64,000 bases of DNA. Source: an uncultured Bacilli bacterium (GTDB lineage Bacteria; Bacillota_I; Bacilli_A; RF39; UBA660). The translations under genes and the position numbers were made by a program. This document shows positions 16,433 to 25,395 of this stretch, one piece after another; the first letter of the stretch is position 1; each line of letters begins with the position of its first letter. The notes below the pieces were generated by a model that worked only from the letters and a program-made list of their open reading frames with translations, ran no database searches and was not told the origin of the DNA. The stretch lies in contig CAJTZW010000001.1 in the NCBI GenBank assembly GCA_910584305.1, forward strand, positions 1-64,000, in the 5' to 3' direction.

Positions 16433-16859
16433 ATTTATCTATCATTTGTACTCGGCGTACATGTCTTTCTTCGTTACTATATGGTGTTTCTAAAAAACTT
16501 TTTACGATTTCTTTAATGATTTCAATATCTGTTCTAGCTGATAAAGCAATTACATTGCTATGATTATGCTCACGTGTTACTATAGCATCCTCTTTTGTTT
16601 CCACCTTAGCACACCTTACCCCTTTAACCTTATTGGCGGCTATACTCATACCAATTCCAGACTTACAAATTAAAATACCCACATCAATTTCTTTTTTTTG
16701 AATAGCTTCTCCTAATTTAAAAGCATATAAGGGATAATCTACAGGATCTTCTTTATTCGTTCCATAATTTGTAACTTGATAACCGAGAAAAGCTAAATAT
16801 TTTACCAATTGGTTTTTAACTTCTACTCCACCATGATCATTTGCAATTCCTATTTTCAT
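16422..16859 (-). CDS. rpiB: Ribose-5-phosphate isomerase B
   Basis: A 145-residue RpiB/LacAB-family sugar-phosphate isomerase that interconverts ribose-5-phosphate and ribulose-5-phosphate in the pentose phosphate pathway. The N-terminal IANDHGG, the catalytic cysteine and anion-binding loop in ILICKSGIGMSIAANK, and the EHNHSNVIALSAR segment are typical of RpiB. The ATG at 16859 lies behind AGAGTGA; the 21 extra residues of a longer frame are not family-like. It is followed by DUF1146 with overlap, and divergent from the unknown gene at 16962. Confidence 0.93.
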   Translation of the reverse strand: MKIGIANDHGGVEVKNQLVKYLAFLGYQVTNYGTNKEDPVDYPLYAFKLGEAIQKKEIDVGILICKSGIGMSIAANKVKGVRCAKVETKEDAIVTREHNHSNVIALSARTDIEIIKEIVKSFLETPYSNEERHVRRVQMIDKYDN

Positions 16860-16961
16860 TTTATCACTCTTTCTATTTATTTCATTATAGCTTAATTTAA
16901 GTAATATGTAAATTGACTTCATCTCTATTACACTATATAATTTAAATAAATAGGTGATATA

Positions 16962-18032
16962 ATGGTAAATAATATTTTATACAATGAAATTTTTAAAGAG
17001 GCTACTATAGGTAGAATTGATTGCGGTTTTATATATAATGTTATATTTCAAACAATACTTCCTGCCAATCAATATACTACTCACTTTGAGACTCATAATT
17101 TACAAATTCCAACTCTATATATATCCAATCCACAAGAATTTGAAAAATTACTATATAAATATATTGAACTAGCCTATCCCTTTTATGATAAAAATTATTT
17201 TGATAACGAACATGATTATATAAAAGCGATTATCACCTTCTTATTTGTAAATATGACAGTCGAAGATTTTTTATCACCAAATGATTACTTACAAAAAAGA
17301 ATTGATTTTTTTAAAAATAATATAGAAAATAATATCGATGAAACTTTTGTTTTAGGAAATAGTCACTATATTGGTAATATCATGGCAACCATTAATAAAG
17401 AGAAAATATATGAAGAAACGCCTTTTTCATTAAATTTTAAAACAGAGACTAGTTCTTTTCCCTCTGTTCGATTTGGCATTCACAACAATACTGTCTATAT
17501 TTATGCAATACAAAACACTAAAAATTCAAAACTTGATAAAAAAACAAACCGTATATTATATAAAATTAACGATGGATTTGACACAACTTATGAATCATTT
17601 GATAATATCCATGATTATGAAAATCTAACGGGGATTACAAATTCAACAATTGTAGCAGCTACGCTTGCGCTTTCATTTTTTTCTAAATTAGGATATGTAA
17701 ATGTTAGGATGCCTAGTTTTTTACCTGTAAGATATAATTCAAAAGAGATGGCTAGAGAAAAGAAAATACTCAAGTTAAAAAATGATATGAACCTTGATGA
17801 AAAAAATCAGAATATGATGAAAATAAATGAAGAAATTCAAAGAAATATTAGTGATAAATTTATAAGAACTTTTAGAAGAATCGCATATCATTTTGATAAT
17901 ATTAATATTAGTAGTTATCCTTTCGATGTAGACAGTTGTCTACATATTACAATGAATTCTTCTATTCATTGTAATAATGCCCTTTTAAATGATTTGTTTT
18001 TATGTGAAGCAGATACTATCAAAAAAAAATAA
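16962..18032 (+). CDS. Hypothetical protein, 356 residues
   Basis: I do not recognise this protein. It is soluble, Asn- and Tyr-rich, without signal peptide or membrane helix. Residues 265-300 (REKKILKLKNDMNLDEKNQN region) look like a charged helix. A central part (about 145-235) has alternating strands such as VRFGIHNNTVYIYAIQNT. Two C-terminal cysteines (SCLHITMNSSIHC) could bind metal. The start follows AGGTGAT. It is monocistronic, between rpiB (divergent) and rpmE (convergent, shared terminator). It could be a lineage-specific housekeeping gene, because neighbours on both sides are conserved. Confidence 0.6.
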   Translation: MVNNILYNEIFKEATIGRIDCGFIYNVIFQTILPANQYTTHFETHNLQIPTLYISNPQEFEKLLYKYIELAYPFYDKNYFDNEHDYIKAIITFLFVNMTVEDFLSPNDYLQKRIDFFKNNIENNIDETFVLGNSHYIGNIMATINKEKIYEETPFSLNFKTETSSFPSVRFGIHNNTVYIYAIQNTKNSKLDKKTNRILYKINDGFDTTYESFDNIHDYENLTGITNSTIVAATLALSFFSKLGYVNVRMPSFLPVRYNSKEMAREKKILKLKNDMNLDEKNQNMMKINEEIQRNISDKFIRTFRRIAYHFDNINISSYPFDVDSCLHITMNSSIHCNNALLNDLFLCEADTIKKK

Positions 18033-18047
18033 CCAGTAGGTTATTTT
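18026..18047. terminator. Bidirectional terminator, rpmE / 16962 gene
   Basis: AAAATAACC / GGTTATTTT with a 4-base loop is flanked on the minus side by a long T run. It overlaps both stop codons. Confidence 0.8.
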
Positions 18048-18264
18048 ATGCTGCTTTTGATTCTTTATTAAATCCGTACTTTTTATTGAACATCTCAACA
18101 CGTCCAGTTTTTGATACAGCTCCTTGTATTCCAGTATATTGTGGATGACATTTGTCACAAGCTTCTAAGTGTAACTCTGGTTTATTAGATCTTACAGTGA
18201 AGGTATTTCCACAAGCACAAGTTACTTTTGTTTCCATGTATTCTGGATGGATTCCTTTTTTCAT
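18046..18264 (-). CDS. rpmE: 50S ribosomal protein L31, zinc-binding form
   Basis: A 72-residue L31 that joins the 50S and 30S heads. The Cys-x-Cys pair (CAC) and the C-x-x-C pair (CDKCHP) show the zinc-containing C+ form. The ATG at 18264 is seven bases after AAGGAG; the ATG at 18270 is too close to it. A consensus-like promoter and a leader hairpin precede it. It is transcribed alone. Confidence 0.96.
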   Translation of the reverse strand: MKKGIHPEYMETKVTCACGNTFTVRSNKPELHLEACDKCHPQYTGIQGAVSKTGRVEMFNKKYGFNKESKAA

Positions 18265-18282
18265 ACTCATTCTCCTTCCGCC

Positions 18283-18300
18283 ATGACTTTTTTAAGTCAT
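18283..18300 (-). promoter_or_regulatory. Leader hairpin upstream of rpmE
   Basis: The minus strand reads ATGACTT-AAAA-AAGTCAT just before GGCGGAAGGAG. It would fold in the roughly 50-base leader between the inferred start of transcription and the rpmE site. Autoregulatory L31 leaders are known in Firmicutes; assignment to that family is not proven. Confidence 0.4.
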
Positions 18301-18319
18301 AGTAATTTAATGCTTTTAT

Positions 18320-18348
18320 ATTATAACAAGCTTTTCTTTAAAAAGCAA
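18320..18348 (-). promoter_or_regulatory. Promoter of rpmE
   Basis: On the minus strand TTGCTT, exactly 17 bp, then TATAAT. Confidence 0.65.
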
Positions 18349-18362
18349 CTAATTTTTGATAA

Positions 18363-19610
18363 TTATTTATGTAGTCTTTTAATCGTTCGATATGTTTTAA
18401 ACATAATATTATAAATGCTATTGTAAAAGTGATTGGTTACATAAGTAAATTCTCCTACTAATTCTTCTACATTTGCTCCAAATGATCTTTTAAAATCAAA
18501 TAGGCCATACATTGGCGATTCTTTGTTGAATTCTCCGGTAATTCCGTAGAAATTGTATTTTTCATATCCATTTTTAATAGCGTATTTAATCATCTCAAAG
18601 TTTAGAAAATATTGTCCATTGAATTTCATATATTCACGGTAAGAAGCTCCAAATAAGGAAACTACTTGGGTTCCAAATGTCATAAATAGCCCACCTGCAA
18701 CTGTAATTTTTTCTCCCTTTTCAGATTTAATTTTTTCAATTTCTTTTATTTTCTTTTGAATAGCTTCTAGTTGATTTTCCAATTCTTTTTTTAGACCTTC
18801 TTTTTTAACACTTTCTTTCTTTTTATTTGTCTCATTATATTGTATGTTTAAATTTTCAATATATTTTGATGTATTTAACTCTACAATCATAATTTTAATT
18901 TTGTCATCTTTACTAAATTCTTCATACATTTTTTGATAGTATGATAAAGGCCTATCTATAAAGCCTCTTCTTTCCCCTGTATGTTGCATCAAGTCTTTAA
19001 ATTCTTTGATTCTATCTTTTCCTAGCTCAACTAACTCTAAACCATGTTTATAAGAATTTTGAATTCCCCATCTTGCTGTACTACGCATATTTTTAAGAGT
19101 TTGTTCTTCGGTTTTGTTTTTTACATCTAGTACGGAAATCCAACGTGGCTCTAAATCTTTACCATATTTAATTGTAAATCCTGTATGTTGGTATCCTAAT
19201 TTTTTTAAGTATTCCACTAATTCTTCATTATTGATTCCATCTTCTACAACACACCCATCTTTATCACGTTCTTGATATATAATAAGTGGATTTATTTTAA
19301 AAAATATTCCCCGTTCGTTTTTAACGTATTTATTGATCTCCTCAGTATATTGTTTTACTAAATCTTTATCATTATAATCTAATAAAAACCCTCTTGGAGA
19401 ATAAAAGATATATTGGTTAAAAATTGGAATCTTCTTTGATAATAGAAGTGAGGCTGCTTTGACTTGCCCATTTTCTTTTAGTCCTACCAACTCATGTTTC
19501 CAACCAGTCCCACCTTTTAGTTTTCCCCAATAGGAACTTTGAAAAAAGAGACTGTTCTTATGATTTTCTGAAAAGGTATTAAATTCTTGTTCTGTTAACT
19601 TTTCTAACAT
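18363..19610 (-). CDS. FemAB-family aminoacyl transferase (peptidoglycan bridge), copy 1
   Basis: A 415-residue tRNA-dependent aminoacyl ligase of the FemA/FemB/MurM type, which adds residues to the peptide side chain of lipid II or peptidoglycan. Two GNAT-like halves are split by a charged coiled coil at about 250-300 (KKESVKKEGLKKELENQ and onwards). Family stretches are FFQSSYWGKLK near the start, YYSPRGFLLDY-like FYSPRGFLLDYND, and YNFYGITGEF followed by PMYGLFDFKRSFGANVEE at the C-terminus. It is divergent from the flippase gene, with a second copy on the other side. The amino acid added cannot be read from the sequence. Confidence 0.9.
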   Translation of the reverse strand: MLEKLTEQEFNTFSENHKNSLFFQSSYWGKLKGGTGWKHELVGLKENGQVKAASLLLSKKIPIFNQYIFYSPRGFLLDYNDKDLVKQYTEEINKYVKNERGIFFKINPLIIYQERDKDGCVVEDGINNEELVEYLKKLGYQHTGFTIKYGKDLEPRWISVLDVKNKTEEQTLKNMRSTARWGIQNSYKHGLELVELGKDRIKEFKDLMQHTGERRGFIDRPLSYYQKMYEEFSKDDKIKIMIVELNTSKYIENLNIQYNETNKKKESVKKEGLKKELENQLEAIQKKIKEIEKIKSEKGEKITVAGGLFMTFGTQVVSLFGASYREYMKFNGQYFLNFEMIKYAIKNGYEKYNFYGITGEFNKESPMYGLFDFKRSFGANVEELVGEFTYVTNHFYNSIYNIMFKTYRTIKRLHK

Positions 19611-19700
19611 ATTATCACTCTCGCTTTGAATATTATACTATAATTTTTTTTATAAGTCACTAAGGTTATGATATAATATAAAATAGATTGGAGTGACATT

Positions 19701-21239
19701 ATGAATAATAATTCTAGAACTAAAAATTCAATTCGTAATTCTTCTTTTTCTATTATAACCCAAATTTTAACAGTTATAATGGACTTCGTTGTAAAAACTA
19801 TTTTCATTGCTATCTTAGGTAGTGAGTATTTAGGAGTGAATGGTCTTTTCTCCAATATCATCACATTATTATCTTTGGCAGACTTAGGTATTGGGATTGC
19901 AATTCCTTACAGTCTATACAAACCTCTTGCTGAAAATGATCAAAAGAAAATTCAAGGACTTATGAATTATTATAGAAAAATTTACAATGTAATTGGTTCG
20001 GCTGTATTAATCATTGGCCTTTCTTTAACGCCTTTTTTGAATTTCATTATTAAGGATATGCCAGATATCCAAGGTTTAGGACTCATCTACGCTTTATTTG
20101 TTACACATTCTGCATTGAGTTATTTCTTTGTCTACAAAAAGTTCTTAATTGAATCGGATCAAAAAGGATATATTGTATCTAAAATTACATTTATATGTTC
20201 ACTAGGATTAAATATTACTAGAGTTATATTACTTCTTATCACGAAGAATTTTATTATATATCTTTTCTGTAGTATTATATTTGTCCTGATTCAAAATTTT
20301 TGGTATTCCTATAAAGCAAATCAATTGTATCCATATATTAAAGAGAAAAATAAGCAGACAATTTCTTTAGAAGATAAAAAGGAGATTACAACCAATGTAA
20401 AAGCTCTACTTATTTATAAAATTGGAAATGTAATTACTTCTGGTACTGATAATATTGTAATCTCTAAATATATCGGATTAGTAGCTGTTGGTATTTATTC
20501 AAATTATATCTTAATTACAAATTCTTTAAATAATATACTACAACAGGTATTTAATGCAATTACTTCATCTATTGGAAATCTTGTTGTAACTAATAATGAA
20601 AGAAGTAAAGATATTTTTGGAAAAATTAATTTTTTTAATTTTTATATATACTCTTTCTGTAGTATTTGTTTATTTATTTTAATTAATCCATTTATGACTA
20701 TATGGTTGGGAAATAATTATACATTAAGCTTTTGGGTTTCTCTATGCTTATCACTCAACTTTTATATTGCTGGGATGCAATCGGTTACTAATTCTTTTCG
20801 TTCTGCATATGGACTGTTTTATAAGGCCAGATTTAGGCCCGTAGTCATGGTAATAATCAATTTAGTGGTTTCTGTTATTCTTGTCCAATATTTAGGAATT
20901 CCAGGAGTTTTAATTGGAACTATTGTATCTAGATTACTTACAACTGCTTGGTTAGATCCTTATATTATTTATAAATATGGATTTAAAGATACTGTATTTG
21001 AATATTATAAACAATATTTATATTATTTTATCGTATTTCTTACAAGTGGAGCCATTCTATTTGGTATCACTTCCATATTTATTGGAAATACTATACTATT
21101 ATGGATACTCGCAGCTTTACTTATATTTATTTTATATAACGCTATCATATATATACTCTTTCATAGAGAAAAGGAATTTCAGTATTTTTTCGAAAAAGGA
21201 ATTTCATTTATAAAACGATTTAAAAGAAAGGTGGCTTAA
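19701..21239 (+). CDS. Oligosaccharide/lipid-linked flippase (Wzx/MurJ superfamily)
   Basis: A 512-residue protein with about 12-14 transmembrane helices of the polysaccharide biosynthesis (MOP) superfamily, expected to flip a lipid-linked glycan across the membrane. The N-terminus (RNSSFSIITQILTVIMDFVVKTIF, of which the core is SIITQILTVIMDF) and the YLGVNGLFSNI segment are typical of Wzx-like members. It starts behind TTGGAGTG. The stop is one base before the next Fem gene start, so the two are translationally close. Its position between two FemAB-like ligases suggests a shared lipid-linked substrate, but a teichoic or capsule precursor is equally possible. Confidence 0.85.
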   Translation: MNNNSRTKNSIRNSSFSIITQILTVIMDFVVKTIFIAILGSEYLGVNGLFSNIITLLSLADLGIGIAIPYSLYKPLAENDQKKIQGLMNYYRKIYNVIGSAVLIIGLSLTPFLNFIIKDMPDIQGLGLIYALFVTHSALSYFFVYKKFLIESDQKGYIVSKITFICSLGLNITRVILLLITKNFIIYLFCSIIFVLIQNFWYSYKANQLYPYIKEKNKQTISLEDKKEITTNVKALLIYKIGNVITSGTDNIVISKYIGLVAVGIYSNYILITNSLNNILQQVFNAITSSIGNLVVTNNERSKDIFGKINFFNFYIYSFCSICLFILINPFMTIWLGNNYTLSFWVSLCLSLNFYIAGMQSVTNSFRSAYGLFYKARFRPVVMVIINLVVSVILVQYLGIPGVLIGTIVSRLLTTAWLDPYIIYKYGFKDTVFEYYKQYLYYFIVFLTSGAILFGITSIFIGNTILLWILAALLIFILYNAIIYILFHREKEFQYFFEKGISFIKRFKRKVA

Positions 21240-21240
21240 T

Positions 21241-22494
21241 ATGGAATTTATTGAACTTGATAGTCCACAAGAATATGAAGAATTTGTTTCTACACATCCT
21301 AAAGCGCATTTTATGCAAAGTTATTATTGGGGAGATGTTATGAAGCATAAACATTTCGAACCCCACTACATTATTTTGAAGAATGATGGTAATATTGTTG
21401 CAAGTGCACTTATGTTACAAAAGCATCTTTTTAAGGGATATTGTTATTACTATATTCCTAGAGGATTTATATTAGATTATAGCGATTTTTCTCTGGTAGA
21501 GAAATTTACTAATAGTATTAAGGCATATGCGAAAAAACGAAAGGGGATTTTTATCAAAATAGATCCTGATATTAAACTTCATAACCTGGATATAGATGGA
21601 AATATTATTGGAAAAGAAAATCAATTTCCACTTATTCAAAAATTAAATAAATTAGGTTATAAACATTTAGGATTTTATAAATCATTTGATGGGGAACAAC
21701 CTAGGTATACTTTTCGGTTAGATTTAAATAGAGAATGGGATAGTATATATGGAAGTATGCATCCTACAACTCGAAAAATATTAAATAAAAAAAATCAGTA
21801 CGATTTAAATTTATATAAAGGAGATATCAATGATATAGAGGCTTTCTATCAAACAATGCTTGAAACAGCCGAAAGAGAGCAAATTAAAGCACAACCTATT
21901 GAATACTATCGAAATTTTTATTCTATTTTACATCAACATGGTATGAGTGATTTGTATGTTGTCAAAGTGAATATCAATAATTTAAAGACAAGTTTTGCAA
22001 AGGCAATCCAAAATATTGAAAAAGAGATTAATGGATTACAAAACACAGAATATAAAAATGTGGAGAAAAAGAACAATTTATTAAAAGATTTAGAAAAGAA
22101 ATTAAACAAAAGCAAATTAGAGTTGCAGGAAATAGAAGATATAAAAGAAAAAGAGATTGTTTTATCTTCCATCATCACTGTAAAATATGCGGATAAAGTA
22201 TGGACAATTCATGGGGGCAATTCTACTTTACTTAGAAAATTAAATTCTAATTATCTTCTTTACTACAATATCATTAAAGATGCCCATGATGAAGGCTATA
22301 AAACAATCGATTTCTTTGGAACCAGTGGAGAGGCAAATCCAGATAAAACTAACCCAATTTATGGAATTCATAATTTTAAGAAGAGATTGGGTGGCGAGTA
22401 TACCGAATTTATTGGGGAATTCGATTTAATTGTAAATCCTTTTATGTATTTATTATATAAGAAATTAGTCCCTTTATATCGAAAAATTAAGTGA
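21241..22494 (+). CDS. FemAB-family aminoacyl transferase (peptidoglycan bridge), copy 2
   Basis: A 417-residue paralogue of the 18363-19610 gene with the same plan: N-terminal half (HFMQSYYWGDVMK, then YYIPRGFILDYSDF), a coiled coil at about 255-305 (KNVEKKNNLLKDLEKKL and onwards), and a C-terminal half with IDFFGTSGEA, then PIYGIHNFKKRLGGEYTE. It shares a transcript with the flippase. Two copies suggest sequential addition of residues, as with MurM/MurN or FemA/FemB (known pattern; the order here is inference). Confidence 0.9.
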   Translation: MEFIELDSPQEYEEFVSTHPKAHFMQSYYWGDVMKHKHFEPHYIILKNDGNIVASALMLQKHLFKGYCYYYIPRGFILDYSDFSLVEKFTNSIKAYAKKRKGIFIKIDPDIKLHNLDIDGNIIGKENQFPLIQKLNKLGYKHLGFYKSFDGEQPRYTFRLDLNREWDSIYGSMHPTTRKILNKKNQYDLNLYKGDINDIEAFYQTMLETAEREQIKAQPIEYYRNFYSILHQHGMSDLYVVKVNINNLKTSFAKAIQNIEKEINGLQNTEYKNVEKKNNLLKDLEKKLNKSKLELQEIEDIKEKEIVLSSIITVKYADKVWTIHGGNSTLLRKLNSNYLLYYNIIKDAHDEGYKTIDFFGTSGEANPDKTNPIYGIHNFKKRLGGEYTEFIGEFDLIVNPFMYLLYKKLVPLYRKIK

Positions 22495-22515
22495 TGAATT
22501 CTACATCACTTTTTT
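22489..22515. terminator. Bidirectional terminator
   Basis: AAGTGATG / CATCACTT with a 7-base loop and five T. It covers the ends of the second Fem gene and the converging SGNH-like gene. Confidence 0.8.
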
Positions 22516-23183
22516 AGTATCTTTTCATCAATAAATGTCGCAATCTTAGAGTATACCTGCTGGTTTTCTTCTTCGTTCATCCATATGCTTTCTACATGAT
22601 TATCAATATCATATATATCATCTATCTCTATAAATTCCATTTTATATTTCTGTGCGAGCAATGATAATTCTCGATTGATATAATTGAAGTATTCGTCATA
22701 ATAACTTCCATATGTATTATAATATCCTAATATAATGACATCTTCTTTGCAATATTCTCGAATCAATTCTAATAGCTTACTCATATCGCCTAAGAAGCTA
22801 TCTGCATACTCATATAATTCTCCCATATTGCTATATCCTACTTTATAATTAATATCATTGAGGCCAATAAATAGTGTAACAAGATCTGCTTTGATAAGTG
22901 CATTTTTAATTGTTTGTTTTCTTTCATTAATTTGTATGAATTTGTTTTCTTCTATGGTATAAATAAGATCTGTCACACGATCGTCCTGTGTCGTAAATGA
23001 ATTTATGTATTTTTCTAGTTTATTTTTAGATTCTAAATATTCTTTTACATACACATCATATGTATAATTATTTTTGTCTATACTTAAATTTAAATAATAA
23101 ATTTTATGATCTAGTGTTGTTAAATAGATTAGAAATACTAAAATGAAAATTGCACTTACACATAGTACTGTCTTAATTTTCAT
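22506..23183 (-). CDS. SGNH-hydrolase-like membrane-anchored protein, degenerate
   Basis: A 225-residue protein with an N-terminal signal anchor (KTVLCVSAIFILVFLIYL) and an extracellular SGNH/GDSL-like domain. The block III pattern GLNDINY is clear, and ILGYYNTYG follows. The serine motif GDS is not found; the expected region reads YLNLSIDKN. The final His of block V is also missing, as the region reads WMNEEENQQVYSKIA. It may therefore be non-catalytic or use other residues. It follows murA's terminator in the same direction. Cell-wall or surface-polymer context supports an envelope role. Confidence 0.6.
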   Translation of the reverse strand: MKIKTVLCVSAIFILVFLIYLTTLDHKIYYLNLSIDKNNYTYDVYVKEYLESKNKLEKYINSFTTQDDRVTDLIYTIEENKFIQINERKQTIKNALIKADLVTLFIGLNDINYKVGYSNMGELYEYADSFLGDMSKLLELIREYCKEDVIILGYYNTYGSYYDEYFNYINRELSLLAQKYKMEFIEIDDIYDIDNHVESIWMNEEENQQVYSKIATFIDEKILKK

Positions 23184-23196
23184 AATTTTCCCCCTT

Positions 23197-23221
23197 AAAA
23201 AAGTAGAGATCTTCTCTACTT
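23197..23221 (-). terminator. Terminator of murA
   Basis: On the minus strand AAGTAGAGA / TCTCTACTT with a 3-base loop is followed by a T run. Confidence 0.85.
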
Positions 23222-23223
23222 CA

Positions 23224-24477
23224 TTATATTTCTTCTAATTCTATTTTAGCACCTACATTTTGTAGCTTATGAATTATATTGTCATATCCACGCAATACAT
23301 GTTCAACTGAAGCCACTACAGTTTCTCCATCTGCTACAAGGCCTGCAAGTATCATACAAGCTCCAGCCCTTAAATCAGTCGCTACTACATGTTCTCCATG
23401 TAGTGAGTCTACTCCTTCTATCAAAATAGTTCTTCCTCTTTGTTTAATTTTGGCTCCCATTTTTTCTAGATAGGGAACGTTTTGAAACCGATTCTCATAT
23501 AGAGTTTCCTCAATTGTCGATAGTCCATCGCAAAGTGTCAATAAGGTTGTCATAGGTTGTTGCAAGTCGGTTGGGAATCCTGGATATCCTAGTGTTTTAA
23601 TATCAACAGGTTTTTTTATATCGATTTTAGATATTGTAATTGTATCTTCTGTAATCTTTAATGGATATCCCATTTCTTGAAGTTTAGAAGTTAATGAATC
23701 TATATGGCTTGGAATTATATTGCGAATGGTTAAATTATCTCCTAACAACGCACCTGCTATCACATAAGTTCCTGCTTCAATACGATCTGGTATAACTTCT
23801 GTAAAACCGCCATGTAAATGTTCTACACCTGTAATCTTAATTTGACTCGTTCCTGCTCCCGTAATTTTAGCTCCCATTGTATTTAGAAAAGTCGCTACAC
23901 TTACGATTTCGGGCTCTTTGGCGGCATTTTCTACAATTGTCTCCCCTTTTGCCTTGGTCGCCACAAGTAATGTATTAATTGTTGCTCCAACACTAGGCAT
24001 GTCTAAATAAATGGTAGCTCCTTTTAATTCTTCAGCAGTTATTGTATATTTTCCATCATTTTCTACAATAGTTGCCCCGAGTGTTTTGAATGCCTTTAAT
24101 GTTTGGTCAATTGGTCTAGCACCAATAGAACATCCTCCTGGAAAATACATTTCAACTTTATTATATTTACCGAGGAGTGCTGCCATGAAATAATAGGATG
24201 CCCTTAGCTTTTTAGAAATTTCCTCTGGAATTTCTTTATTAATTATTGAAGTGGAATCAATTGTCATTATTGTATCTTCTCTTTTTACTTTTGCTCCTAA
24301 ATATTCTAGTATATCGTTTAGAGCATCTATATCTGATATTTCTGGGATATTATCAATTGTGACAGTATCATCTGAAAGAATTGCTGCTGGAATTAGAGCT
24401 ACTGCACTATTTTTTGCACCACTAATTGATATATTCCCAGATAAGGAATATCCTCCTCGTATTCTTATTTGTTTCAT
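23224..24477 (-). CDS. murA: UDP-N-acetylglucosamine 1-carboxyvinyltransferase
   Basis: A 417-residue MurA, which transfers enolpyruvate from PEP to UDP-GlcNAc, the first committed step of peptidoglycan synthesis. It has the inverse alpha/beta barrel repeats: GGYSLSGNISISGAKNSA at the N-terminus, the catalytic Cys116 in PGGCSIGARPIDQ (so fosfomycin-sensitive type), and DLRAGACMILAGL near the end. The start is behind GGAGGA. Many Bacillota have two MurA paralogues; which this is cannot be told here. Confidence 0.97.
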   Translation of the reverse strand: MKQIRIRGGYSLSGNISISGAKNSAVALIPAAILSDDTVTIDNIPEISDIDALNDILEYLGAKVKREDTIMTIDSTSIINKEIPEEISKKLRASYYFMAALLGKYNKVEMYFPGGCSIGARPIDQTLKAFKTLGATIVENDGKYTITAEELKGATIYLDMPSVGATINTLLVATKAKGETIVENAAKEPEIVSVATFLNTMGAKITGAGTSQIKITGVEHLHGGFTEVIPDRIEAGTYVIAGALLGDNLTIRNIIPSHIDSLTSKLQEMGYPLKITEDTITISKIDIKKPVDIKTLGYPGFPTDLQQPMTTLLTLCDGLSTIEETLYENRFQNVPYLEKMGAKIKQRGRTILIEGVDSLHGEHVVATDLRAGACMILAGLVADGETVVASVEHVLRGYDNIIHKLQNVGAKIELEEI

Positions 24478-24522
24478 ATTTTTCCTCCTGCTATAATATA
24501 TGTATTTTGCCTATATTGGAAA

Positions 24523-25344
24523 CTATGCTTTTCCATAACTACCAAATAATCTTATTTTCGAATATATAGCATTCTTCATAGAGTCTTCTCCAGATTTTAT
24601 AATTTTTCTTGGGTCATATGTATTATTATTTTGCAAAAACTTTCTTACCTCTTTAGACCATTCTATTTGTAAATCTGTATTGATATTTAATTTACATATA
24701 CCGCAGGATATGGCTTTTTTAATTCTCTTATCATCAATCCCACTTCCTCCATGTAATACAAGTGGAACTTGTATATTTTTCTTTAAAAGAGTCATTGTTT
24801 CAAAATCTAGATTTGGTTCTCCCTTATATACACCATGCACACTACCTAAAGCAGGAGCAAGCGCATCTAAATCTGTTTTTTGTACATATAAAAGAATTTG
24901 ATTTATATCAGTACTATTACTCCCAATTTGACCAATTTCTCCTTCGACACTTACACTTCTTTTTTTCGCGTACTCTATTACTTGGTTTGTTATCTCTATA
25001 TTTTTTTCTATATCATAAAGTGATGCATCTATCATTACGGAAGAAAATCCCGCATCTATTGCATCTTTACAAGACTCTATTGTCTTTCCATGGTCCAAAT
25101 GTAAAACTACTGGAATTGTAATATTAAGATACTGTACTAAGTCTTGTACCATATGACTTATGGTTTGATATCCTCCCATATATTCTACTGCACTCTCACT
25201 TACACCCAATATAACAGGGCTTTGTTTTTCTTCACATGCTTCTAAAATAAAGCGTGTCCATTCTAAGTTATTTATATTGAATTGAGGAACCGCATATCCT
25301 TCGTTTTTGGCTTGTTGTAATAAGTTCTTCATATTTACTATCAT
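24523..25344 (-). CDS. fba: Class II fructose-bisphosphate aldolase family protein
   Basis: A 273-residue zinc-dependent class II aldolase. Visible signatures are AVPQFNINNLEW, the zinc histidines in HLDHGK and SVHGVYKGEP, and HGGSGI followed by KLNINTD. It most likely cleaves fructose-1,6-bisphosphate in glycolysis; tagatose-bisphosphate aldolases (GatY/KbaY) look alike and are not excluded. The start is behind GGTGAT with a clear promoter upstream. Confidence 0.88.
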   Translation of the reverse strand: MIVNMKNLLQQAKNEGYAVPQFNINNLEWTRFILEACEEKQSPVILGVSESAVEYMGGYQTISHMVQDLVQYLNITIPVVLHLDHGKTIESCKDAIDAGFSSVMIDASLYDIEKNIEITNQVIEYAKKRSVSVEGEIGQIGSNSTDINQILLYVQKTDLDALAPALGSVHGVYKGEPNLDFETMTLLKKNIQVPLVLHGGSGIDDKRIKKAISCGICKLNINTDLQIEWSKEVRKFLQNNNTYDPRKIIKSGEDSMKNAIYSKIRLFGSYGKA

Positions 25345-25359
25345 TGTATCACCATATTC

Positions 25360-25388
25360 ATTATAGTATTTTTTAGAAAAAAAAACAA
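25360..25388 (-). promoter_or_regulatory. Promoter of fba
   Basis: On the minus strand TTGTTT, 17 bp and TATAAT, ending about 15 bp upstream of the start codon. Confidence 0.6.
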
Positions 25389-25395
25389 CTTACTA

